From an uncultured Lachnospiraceae bacterium (GTDB taxonomy: Bacteria > Bacillota_A > Clostridia > Lachnospirales > Lachnospiraceae), in the NCBI GenBank assembly GCA_910587495.1, contig CAJUMT010000085.1, positions 1-13,173 on the forward strand: a DNA stretch of 13,173 nt, written 5' to 3'. Positions 7,217 to 13,173 of this stretch are shown piece by piece (position 1 is the stretch's first letter; every line of letters begins with the position of its first letter). The translations under genes were made by a program, and so were the position numbers. The notes beneath the pieces were generated by a model. The model was not told the origin of the DNA, searched no databases, and worked only from the letters and a program-made list of their open reading frames with translations.

Positions 7217-7223
7217 TGATATT
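7209..7223. repeat. Dyad over the -35 of the ATPase promoter
   Basis: AATATCA (7209-7215) and TGATATT (7217-7223) are perfect inverted copies with a 1-bp centre, covering the -35 box. Candidate operator. Its AT-richness raises the chance background. Confidence 0.4.
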
Positions 7224-7294
7224 TTTTATGATTTTAACATTAAATATCAGGAAAATACGTCCTAACGGTTTCTTCTTCGCCGCAGACAGAATAC

Positions 7295-7933
7295 TCAGCC
7301 CTGTTTTTCCTTGATCGGATGCCTGATCACAGTCTTCAGTTTCTCCGGCGCCACACGCCTTGCATCCGACAGATAAATTTCATGATGCAGCCTGTCCGCA
7401 GAGATGTCATTCTCGTAACCGTTCTCTTCCAGGTACTGATCCATCATAGCTACTGTCACAGGCTCATCATCATAGGAACCGATATGCATACACTGAACGC
7501 AAAGCCCTTCCTCAACCGTCAAAAACTCTACTTTCGAGAAATCCTGCTTTTTCTTTTCTGCAGCCTCATTCACAGCCCACCGAAAATCATCCTCTGTCAC
7601 AAAATCCGGAAGCCTGATCACAGAAATCCATTGAAAATCCTCCTTACGGCCATAATCGATTCTATCAACACCTTCCTGCCACCAGAAGCCTTCCAGAGGC
7701 GGAACAACATAATCGAAATATCCTTCTATCTGATGATCTCCCTTCTTGCTCATCTTGATTGTAAAGGCAACAGCATATAAAAGCCCTATAGCAGCTTTGT
7801 AATCGCCATCTTCCGCATTCGGGTCGCCGGCGCCGCGAACAGCAATATAGTTCACCTTCGGAACTGTGACTATGCCCGGCTTTGCCTTCGGCATATAAAA
7901 CTCTTTGTATTCCTTCTTGTAATCAAACGCCAT
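7295..7933 (-). CDS. GyrI-like small-molecule-binding domain protein
   Basis: A 212-residue stand-alone GyrI-like protein (SHS2 / AraC effector-binding superfamily). Recognisable parts are the opening MAFDYKKEYKEFYMPK, TVPKVNYIAVRGAGDPN, the YKAAIGLLYAVAFTIKMSKK helix and GYFDYVVPPLEGFWW. These residues line the ligand pocket in the family. No DNA-binding domain is present, so it is not itself a transcription factor. Family members bind or in some cases hydrolyse small hydrophobic or cyclopropanoid compounds; the ligand here is unknown. The ATG at 7931-7933 was chosen because AAGGAG lies 8 nt upstream; the in-frame GTG three codons earlier overlaps that site. It follows the VOC gene by 5 nt, so the two form one operon and may act on related small molecules. 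No clear terminator follows. Confidence 0.8.
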   Translation of the reverse strand: MAFDYKKEYKEFYMPKAKPGIVTVPKVNYIAVRGAGDPNAEDGDYKAAIGLLYAVAFTIKMSKKGDHQIEGYFDYVVPPLEGFWWQEGVDRIDYGRKEDFQWISVIRLPDFVTEDDFRWAVNEAAEKKKQDFSKVEFLTVEEGLCVQCMHIGSYDDEPVTVAMMDQYLEENGYENDISADRLHHEIYLSDARRVAPEKLKTVIRHPIKEKQG

Positions 7934-7938
7934 AACGA

Positions 7939-8187
7939 TCACTCCTTATTAAACGAACCTATTTCTACCAGATTCCCCTCGGGGTCCGCAATATAGCAGG
8001 TTCTCTGTCCCCACGCCTCCGTCGTCGGTTCCATAATTCCCTCTGCTCCGGCAGCCGTCACATCCTTTTCCAGAAAAACATTCGATGTATCTTCTTCCTC
8101 TTTGATTTCAAAGCCCAAAACATCCCGATAGAAGCGCACCATCACCGCCATGTCATCAACCATAATTCCAAAACCGTCCAACTTCAT
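7939..8187 (-). pseudogene. VOC/glyoxalase-like protein with a central in-frame deletion
   Basis: An 82-residue reading frame whose two ends match a VOC (glyoxalase/bleomycin-resistance) protein. The first beta-alpha unit is MKLDGFGIMVDDMAVMVRFYRDVLGFEI, up to NVFLEKD (residue 42). The last unit is VTAAGAEGIMEP followed by WGQRTCYIADPEGNLVEIGSF. Usual members are about 120-130 residues, with a linker and strand region between these parts (GTLF... to ...GHFEIAL...). Here codon 42 passes directly to the late helix at 8061-8062, so about 40 codons are missing without a frameshift. The protein would lack part of the paired-fold core and is probably non-functional or altered. The ATG at 8185-8187 has AAGGAGG 10 nt upstream. 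An in-frame ATG at 8259 would overlap the inverted repeat and lacks a ribosome site. It is first in an operon with the GyrI-like gene. Confidence 0.65.
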
Positions 8188-8254
8188 AAAACCGTATCCT
8201 CCTTGTAAATTGTCATCATTTTCTGTAGCATACAGGACATTTTTTCTCTTGCCC

Positions 8255-8278
8255 AACATGACAACTGTATGTCATGTT
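8255..8278. repeat. Perfect 9-bp inverted repeat upstream of the VOC-GyrI operon
   Basis: AACATGACA (8255-8263) and TGTCATGTT (8270-8278) are perfect inverted copies with a 6-bp centre. The size and spacing fit a dimeric repressor operator. A third AACATGA half-site lies at 8384-8390. The region lies about 70-90 bp before the VOC start; no convincing promoter boxes were found for that operon. Confidence 0.6.
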
Positions 8279-8405
8279 TATGATCGCAGTTAAAATAATT
8301 TCTCTTCTATTTTCTCTTGCCTCATTTCTGAGCCTGAATCATAAATCGCAATCAAAGTTTATCACAATTTTCGAAAATCAGCCAACATGATTATCATACT
8401 CAGCC

Positions 8406-8434
8406 TTGTTAATTTTCCATAACTGCTTTATAAT
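8406..8434 (+). promoter_or_regulatory. Promoter of the PD-(D/E)XK_9 ATPase gene
   Basis: TTGTTA (8406-8411) and a perfect TATAAT (8429-8434) with 17-bp spacing. The start falls near 8441, giving a leader of about 55 nt. The sequence TTATCATAC occurs on both sides, at 8391-8399 and 8448-8456. The second copy is part of the palindrome TGATATTATCA just after the start site. Confidence 0.75.
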
Positions 8435-8496
8435 AAAATCGGTGATATTATCATACCGAAAAGGAAGATGCAGAATTTTTACAGGAGGAACAGCTC

Positions 8497-10068
8497 ATGG
8501 GAATTTATCTAAATCCGGACAACAGAAGCTTTTGGAAAGCACTTCGATCCGAAATCTATGTAGATAAGACCGCGTTGATCGCATATACCAATGCCTGTCT
8601 GAATACAAGAGAGCAGTTTCTCTGTGTCAGCAGACCAAGGCGTTTTGGAAAATCCATGACACTTGAAATGCTGGCGGCTTACTACAGCCGCGGCTGTGAT
8701 TCGCGCGAGTTGTTCCAAGGATATAAAATAGAGGATCACGCCTCTTTTAAGCAGTATTTAAACCAATATGATGTGATCTTTCTCAATATGCAGCGTTTCT
8801 TAAGCCGGGCAAAAGACCAGAAAATGACGGACTATCTGGAGAAAGTTGTGATCGCCGAGATCCGTAAAGTATATGGCGATTTTTTCCCGAAAGAGGAAAC
8901 CGACCTGGCTGCCGCTCTGGAACAGATCTATGTGGAGACGGATCGGCAGTTTATTTTTCTGATCGACGAATGGGATTGTGTGATGCGTGAAAAGCAGGGA
9001 TCGGCTATTATGCCAAAACAGTATCTCGATTTCCTGCGCAATCTTCTCAAAGACCAGCCTTATGTCGCGCTGGCTTACATGACAGGTATTCTTCCGGTCC
9101 GAAAGTATGGTTCTCATTCGGCGCTGAATATGTTTACGGAATATTCCATGACGGATCAGGGTGTTTTCGAAGAATATACCGGTTTTACCGAGCAGGAAGT
9201 ACAGGAACTATGCGGGCGGTTTTCCATGGATTTTGCAGAAACAAAAAGCTGGTATGACGGATATCAGCTTACTGGATTTGAACATATTTATAATCCGAAA
9301 TCCGTATCAGAAGCCATGAGGCGTCACAGATTCTCCAATTACTGGACTTCCACAGAGACTTATGAAGCACTGAAAATCTATATGGACATGGACTTCAACG
9401 GACTGCGGGAAGAAGTGGTGAAGATGCTCGGCGGCGGACATGTCAAAGTCAACACACGCAGTTTCCAAAATGATATGTACACCTTCAAAACAAGGGACGA
9501 TGTACTGACTTTGTTGATTCATCTCGGTTACCTGGCATACGACGCCGAAAAAAGGGAAGCTTTTATTCCAAACCGGGAGATCGTCGAAGAATTTGAAAAT
9601 GCCATGAGTGTGGGCGGCTGGGGGGAAGTGATGAACGTCCTCAAAAGATCAGAAAAGCTTCTGGAGGACACTCTTCTATGCCGGGAAACACATGTGGCTG
9701 AAGGACTTGACAAAGCGCACGGCGAGATCTCATCCATACTGACCTACAATGATGAAAATTCTCTTGGATGTGCCATCGGACTCGCTTATTACAGTGCGCG
9801 CAAAGACTATAAAATGATTCGGGAGATCCCCGCAGGCCGGGGCTTTGCCGACCTTGTCTTTTTGCCGCTCCCGTCCTCCGGCAAACCTGCGATCGTGGTT
9901 GAATTGAAATATAACAAGTCTGCCGCTGCCGCCATAAACCAGATCAAAGAACGAAAATATACACAGGTATTTGACGGTTACTGCGGGGAAATTCTGCTTG
10001 TGGGGGTAAACTATAACAAAGAGAGCAAAAAACACAGTTGCGTCATAGAGAAACAGTTGATCAGATAG
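8497..10068 (+). CDS. AAA-ATPase-like protein with PD-(D/E)XK_9 nuclease-like C-terminus
   Basis: A 523-residue protein of the AAA-ATPase_like plus PDDEXK_9 (DUF1703) family. The N-terminal domain carries the family's P-loop SRPRRFGKS (45-53) after the FWKALRSEIYVDKT motif typical of the group. Walker B is FIFLIDEWD (152-160). The C-terminal domain has GFADLVF (Asp452) and VVELKYNKS (Glu469, Lys471), then YTQVF, the PD-(D/E)XK layout. Many gut Bacteroidetes and Clostridia carry many copies; the function is unknown, with a nuclease or mobile/defence role inferred from fold. The ATG follows AGGAGG with 8-nt spacing. It is monocistronic, transcribed away from the VOC-GyrI operon and towards the hsdR remnant. 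All motifs are intact, so it is probably functional. Confidence 0.85.
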   Translation: MGIYLNPDNRSFWKALRSEIYVDKTALIAYTNACLNTREQFLCVSRPRRFGKSMTLEMLAAYYSRGCDSRELFQGYKIEDHASFKQYLNQYDVIFLNMQRFLSRAKDQKMTDYLEKVVIAEIRKVYGDFFPKEETDLAAALEQIYVETDRQFIFLIDEWDCVMREKQGSAIMPKQYLDFLRNLLKDQPYVALAYMTGILPVRKYGSHSALNMFTEYSMTDQGVFEEYTGFTEQEVQELCGRFSMDFAETKSWYDGYQLTGFEHIYNPKSVSEAMRRHRFSNYWTSTETYEALKIYMDMDFNGLREEVVKMLGGGHVKVNTRSFQNDMYTFKTRDDVLTLLIHLGYLAYDAEKREAFIPNREIVEEFENAMSVGGWGEVMNVLKRSEKLLEDTLLCRETHVAEGLDKAHGEISSILTYNDENSLGCAIGLAYYSARKDYKMIREIPAGRGFADLVFLPLPSSGKPAIVVELKYNKSAAAAINQIKERKYTQVFDGYCGEILLVGVNYNKESKKHSCVIEKQLIR

Positions 10069-10099
10069 GGGTATGGCAAAACCACACCCCATAACAATG

Positions 10100-10131
10100 A
10101 GGGGAACTGTCGGTTAATAGCAATTTCCCCT
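10100..10131 (+). terminator. Possible weak terminator between convergent genes
   Basis: AGGGGAA (10100-10106) and TTCCCCT (10125-10131) are perfect inverted copies with an 18-nt loop, followed on the plus strand by GGCTTCTTTT. A separate hairpin, GGGGTaTGG / CCAcACCCC (10068-10090), precedes it and has no T tract. Together they fill the 72-bp gap between the convergent genes; termination is plausible but not strong. Confidence 0.4.
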
Positions 10132-10140
10132 GGCTTCTTT

Positions 10141-11990
10141 TCACAAATTATTTTTATCTCCATATACAGCAGTCGCTTCAGCCACCATGCTCAGATTTTC
10201 TTCCTGTTGGAAAGAATACTCCGCAAACTGGCGTTCTGGTTCTTCCATATCTGCGTTGTCCGTCCAAAGTTCGCACTGTGTCATGACAGTCTGCACCGCA
10301 TCTTCCATACCTTCCGGCGGATACCGATGTTTTTTAAGAAGCTTCTTGATCATCATACGCATTTTGGCTCGGGCTGAATCGCGTTTCTGCCAGTCAATTG
10401 TCTTATTTTTTCTTAATGTCTCGGCCAGTTCCTTTGTTATGGCAATCAGTTCCTCGTTTTCATAAAAATCTTTGATTGCCTGCGGCTTTGTCAGAGCGTC
10501 ATAAAATGCCAGTTCATCTGCTGTGAGACCAAGTTTTTCTCCTTCTTTCCGGGCTTCCGCGATCTGTTTCGCCAAGCTTAAAAGTTCTTCGATCACCTGT
10601 TCATTGGTCAGCATTCCATTCAGGTACGCATTCATGGCACGCTGAATGATCTCACTGAATTTTTCAGATTTAACCACATTGGTTCTGCGATAGATCTGCA
10701 CCTGTTCTGCAATCAGCTTCTTTAAAAGTTCAACCGCAAGATTTTTCTCTTTCATTTTGGAAATTTCTTCAAGAAATTTGGGATCAAACAATGAAAACTC
10801 CTGCTGTACATCAGAAAACAGATTGATAACGCCTTCGCTTTTGATGCTTTGTTTCAAAAGGTCATTAATCCGCTGATTCATCTCAGGAAGAGAGATTTTC
10901 TGGCCGCCGTTACCCTGGTTCGTCAGTCTGACAGTCAAAACGCGCACCGATTCAAAAAAAGCCGCTTCAAACCGCAGATCTTCCGATACCAGAGAGGAAC
11001 AAAGAGAAAGAGCCTGATGAAGCATAAGCGCCTCTTTGACAAAAGCGTCTTTTTCTTCTTTCTTACCCTGGTCAACAATAAAATTCACCGCCCCGCTAAT
11101 CGTTCTTGCCCTTTCCAAATCTGTTCCGCCAAAAAATTTCGTATAATTATATCCATGAAACAGATCCCGGCACACAGACAATTTTTCCAGAAATTTTGGA
11201 TATGCCACTTTGGCAATATCCGTATCGCCATAATTCTTTTTATCACGGACTGTATAATCATTCATTGCTTGTTTTAAAGCAGCGGCAATACCGACATAAT
11301 CCACGACAAGTCCGCCTTCCTTATCCCCAAAAACACGGTTGACGCGAGCGATCGCCTGCATCAGATTGTGCCCGGACATAGGTTTGTAGACATACATGGT
11401 CGCAAGCGACGGTACATCGAATCCCGTCAGCCACATATCTACTACAATCGCAATTTTAAGCGGGCTGCTATTGTCCTTAAATATTTTAGCCAGTTCGTTT
11501 TTATGATGCTTATTGCCGATGATTTTACGCCACTCTTCCGGATCTTTGTTACTCTCGGTCATAACGACGGCAATTTTGTCCGTCCAGCCTGGCCTGAGTT
11601 CCAATATATGCTCATATATTTTCATCGCGATTGCCCGTGAATAGGCAACAACCATAGCCTTCCCTGTAAGCAGGTTCTCACGATAATTCTCATAATGCTC
11701 CAAAATATCACAGACAAGAGAATGAATGGTCTGGCCATTTCCCAGAATAGCTTCCATCTGTCCAAGCTCACGCTTACTTTTCTCAATCACATCCGGATCG
11801 GCGTTATGAGCCATCATGTCATACTCTGCATCAATAAGCCTGAGCGTATCTTCATTAAGCTTCAGTTTAATCACCCGGCTTTCATAATACACCGGCCTTG
11901 TAGCGCCGTCTTCCACAGCCTGCGTCATATCATAAATATCTATGTAACCGCCAAATACTTCCCGTGTATTACGGTCTTTGGAAGAAATCG
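10141..11990 (-). pseudogene. hsdR: 5'-truncated type I restriction enzyme R subunit
   Basis: The C-terminal part of HsdR, the ATP-dependent translocase/nuclease subunit of a type I restriction-modification complex. The frame is open from about 12024 and resembles HsdR from ISSKDRNTREVFGGYIDIYDMTQAVEDGAT onwards (about 11990). This is the point where intact proteins read ...TGTP just before. The first ATG is at 11928, giving 595 residues. Helicase motif IV (about 90-105), V (IAIVVDMWLTGFDVP, 159-173) and VI (LMQAIARVNRVF, 189-200) remain, followed by the helical C-terminal domain that docks on the methylase. The N-terminal PD-(D/E)XK nuclease, Walker A, DEAD-box and motif III are absent; full HsdR is about 1000 residues. 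The fragment cannot cut or translocate DNA. No ribosome site or promoter is seen at its 5' end, which abuts the oppositely oriented hsdS fragment. Confidence 0.85.
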
Positions 11991-12561
11991 TCTTGCAAAA
12001 GAAATCATCTGTGGAAAAACCCCGTCAACCAAGGTCGCTGAGTATTATGGGTCAGACGTTCCATTCATCACAATCCCTGATATGCATGGAAATACCTATG
12101 CCTTAACTACGGAACGATATCTTTCAGCTCTTGGAGCGAATTCCCAGGCTAAAAAGACTTTGCCCAAGAATAGTATATGTGTAAGTTGCATAGGTACTGC
12201 TGGACTCGTGACGATTGTAGCATCCGAAAGTCAAACAAATCAGCAGATAAATTCCATCATTCCAAAAGATAAATATTCTCCATATTACATTTATTTGCTA
12301 ATGCAGACACTTTCAGAAGTTATAAACAAACTCGGTCAAAGCGGTAGTACTATTGTAAACCTAAACAAGGCTCAGTTTGGGAAGATTCAAGTCACTGTCC
12401 CTTCAGTTTCTTCTATGAAAGATTTTGACGAACTAGTTTCTCCTTTATTTGAGATGATACTTGAAAACCAAAAGGAGAATATTCATCTTTCATCTTTACG
12501 AGAAGCACTGTTGCCAAAATTGATGTCCGGCGAACTGGATGTCTCCGCCATCGATCTCTAA
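11991..12561 (+). pseudogene. hsdS: 3' half of an inverted type I specificity subunit gene
   Basis: About 189 codons encode the second target-recognition domain and distal conserved region of HsdS. The match begins at LAKEIICGKTPSTK (from 11992) and runs through VPFITIPDMHGN, CVSCIGTAG, GQSGSTIVNLNKAQF and IQVTVPS to the coiled-coil LREALLPKLMSGELDVSAIDL and a TAA stop. The frame stays open further upstream to 11695, but that part is the antisense of hsdR and shows no HsdS similarity, so it is not native coding. There is no start codon or ribosome site at the HsdS boundary. The first TRD and central conserved region are missing, so no functional protein is expected from here unless it is recombined behind another hsdS 5' end. 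The visibly AT-rich TRD is typical of exchanged specificity domains. Confidence 0.82.
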
Positions 12562-12581
12562 ACCGTCATGAGTAGACTCGA

Positions 12582-12598
12582 AAACGCCTACAGCGTTT
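12582..12598. repeat. Short hairpin after the hsdS 3' fragment
   Basis: AAACGC (12582-12587) and GCGTTT (12593-12598) pair around a 5-nt loop, 20 bp after the plus-strand hsdS stop. No T tract follows. It may be a weak terminator or part of a recombination site. Confidence 0.4.
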
Positions 12599-12603
12599 CC
12601 TCG

Positions 12604-12656
12604 TTACCGCCGCAATCTGCTTTTTCCGCATACTTTCATCCCTGATGCGGCGGTAA
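12604..12656. repeat. 11-bp perfect inverted repeat between the two hsdS fragments
   Basis: TTACCGCCGCA (12604-12614) and TGCGGCGGTAA (12646-12656) are perfect inverted copies around 31 bp; a shorter nested pair CCGCAT/ATGCGG shares the right arm. The right arm lies inside the last codons of the minus-strand hsdS, just after the conserved NTEINDNL stretch where its similarity to normal HsdS stops. The placement suggests a recombination or inversion site, although 11 bp is short for known hsdS-shuffling repeats. Confidence 0.5.
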
Positions 12657-13148
12657 ATTATCGTTTATTTCAGTATTAAGCTTTATCTTTCTATCAAACA
12701 TCTCCAAAATTTCTGCGATTTTCACCTGTTCGTCATATGAAAAATCAGGAACCGCATATTTCATTATGGCCACCTTATCCCCACGGGGCATTTTAGTACC
12801 TTTAGAAGTGGCCATCGAATAATCAAAGAATATATCATTAGCAAGGACATAATAAAGGAATCGCTTACTCACTCCCTCTTTTGCCCTAAATACAAGTACA
12901 TCGTTTGAGCATCCTCCCTCAAACTCTGCAAACCATATTTTTTTGAAATATGGTCTGATGTTTGAAACCAATACATCTCCCACACAAAAAACCTGCGTCT
13001 GCGTTACAGTCGGAAGTGAAGAAGCTTTTGTAATACCACCTTTATTAGGCATCATGTTTTCTGTAGATATATAGGTTTCTTCATCCAGAGATGAAACATC
13101 GATCTTGCCCTTGGCATATTCACATATATCCATAAGACTATATCTCAT
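12636..13148 (-). CDS. hsdS: Truncated type I specificity subunit (first TRD only)
   Basis: A 170-residue protein starting MRYSLMDICEYAKGKIDVSSL. It holds one complete target-recognition domain of HsdS, with ISTENMMPNKGG, VGDVLVSNIRPYFKKIWFA, GCSNDVLVFR and ATSKGTKMPRGDK as family motifs. It ends in the start of the central coiled coil, VKIAEILEMFDRKIKLNTEINDNL, and then PPHQG and a stop. Full HsdS has two TRDs and about 380-420 residues, so this is a 5' half. The last five residues do not resemble HsdS and come from the inverted-repeat region. Half-length HsdS proteins can in some cases dimerise and still direct methylation, so function cannot be excluded. The start overlaps the hsdM stop by 11 nt, as expected in a translationally coupled hsdM-hsdS pair; no strong ribosome site is visible. 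Upstream frame openness to the window edge is explained by the overlap. Confidence 0.75.
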   Translation of the reverse strand: MRYSLMDICEYAKGKIDVSSLDEETYISTENMMPNKGGITKASSLPTVTQTQVFCVGDVLVSNIRPYFKKIWFAEFEGGCSNDVLVFRAKEGVSKRFLYYVLANDIFFDYSMATSKGTKMPRGDKVAIMKYAVPDFSYDEQVKIAEILEMFDRKIKLNTEINDNLPPHQG

Positions 13149-13173
13149 ACCCAATCGCCCCCAATTTCCTGCG
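13138..13173 (-). CDS. hsdM: Probable C-terminal end of type I methylase subunit
   Basis: Only the last 11 codons are visible, reading RRKLGAIGYEI then TAG, in a different frame from hsdS and overlapping its ATG. Several HsdM proteins end in a similar leucine-rich helix with a Gly-Tyr-Glu-Ile-like tail, and hsdM normally stands directly before hsdS. The assignment rests mainly on context. It continues off the right edge. Confidence 0.5.
   Translation of the reverse strand, partial: RRKLGAIGYEI

Noticed and set aside
8188..8259. Extended start for the VOC protein at 8259
   Set aside because: The extra 24 residues are unlike the family and lack a ribosome site, whereas AAGGAGG precedes the ATG at 8187.
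10068..10090. Hairpin GGGGTaTGG / CCAcACCCC as a terminator
   Set aside because: One internal mismatch and no T tract on either strand; kept only as a mention beside the weaker downstream candidate.
11695..12561. A 288-codon plus-strand open frame read as one HsdS protein
   Set aside because: The first ~99 codons are antisense to hsdR and show no HsdS features; only the part from about 11991 is HsdS. No ribosome site supports the upstream ATG.
12583..12656. CRISPR-like or IS-end interpretation of the dyads between hsdS fragments
   Set aside because: There are no repeated spacer units, no transposase and no target-site duplication; the dyads are single copies in this window.

Overview
The window looks like a chromosomal segment of a spore-forming gut Clostridium of the Lachnospiraceae type. 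The basis is the Gram-positive gene style (strong AGGAGG ribosome sites, consensus sigma-A promoters, a T-box leader on leuA), a SleB-type cell-wall hydrolase, and protein sequences that read like Lachnospiraceae orthologues. No rRNA, tRNA, CRISPR array or insertion sequence was seen.

Left part (1-5870, all on the minus strand): housekeeping metabolism. It holds the N-terminal half of an ATP-type PEP carboxykinase (pckA), a small membrane protein placed directly behind threonine synthase (thrC), a secreted SleB-family hydrolase, and 2-isopropylmalate synthase (leuA). leuA sits behind a roughly 450-nt leader with a canonical T-box, a leucine CUC specifier and a 14-bp terminator stem. Several near-perfect promoters are visible. 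Two of them (pckA and the sleB-like gene) carry clear dyads over or next to the core promoter.

Middle (5863-10068): accessory genes. An AAA ATPase with a DUF4143/PD-(D/E)XK tail lies on the minus strand. Next come a GyrI-like protein and a VOC/glyoxalase-like protein in one minus-strand operon; the VOC gene appears to have lost its central ~40 codons. Across a 237-bp intergenic region with a perfect 9-bp inverted repeat lies a plus-strand AAA-ATPase-like protein with a PD-(D/E)XK_9 tail.

Right part (10141-13173): a rearranged type I restriction-modification locus. On the minus strand the end of hsdM overlaps an hsdS that stops after its first target-recognition domain. Facing it on the plus strand is the second half of an hsdS gene. 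This fragment abuts, head to head and within a few bases, an hsdR lacking its N-terminal nuclease and first helicase domain. The order suggests a locus with oppositely oriented, probably shuffling hsdS genes in which one deletion removed the 5' ends of hsdR and of the inverted hsdS. I see no wholly new system. The most notable items are this hsd junction, the VOC deletion, the dyad-bearing promoters, and two unrelated ATPase-nuclease fusions beside the RM locus.
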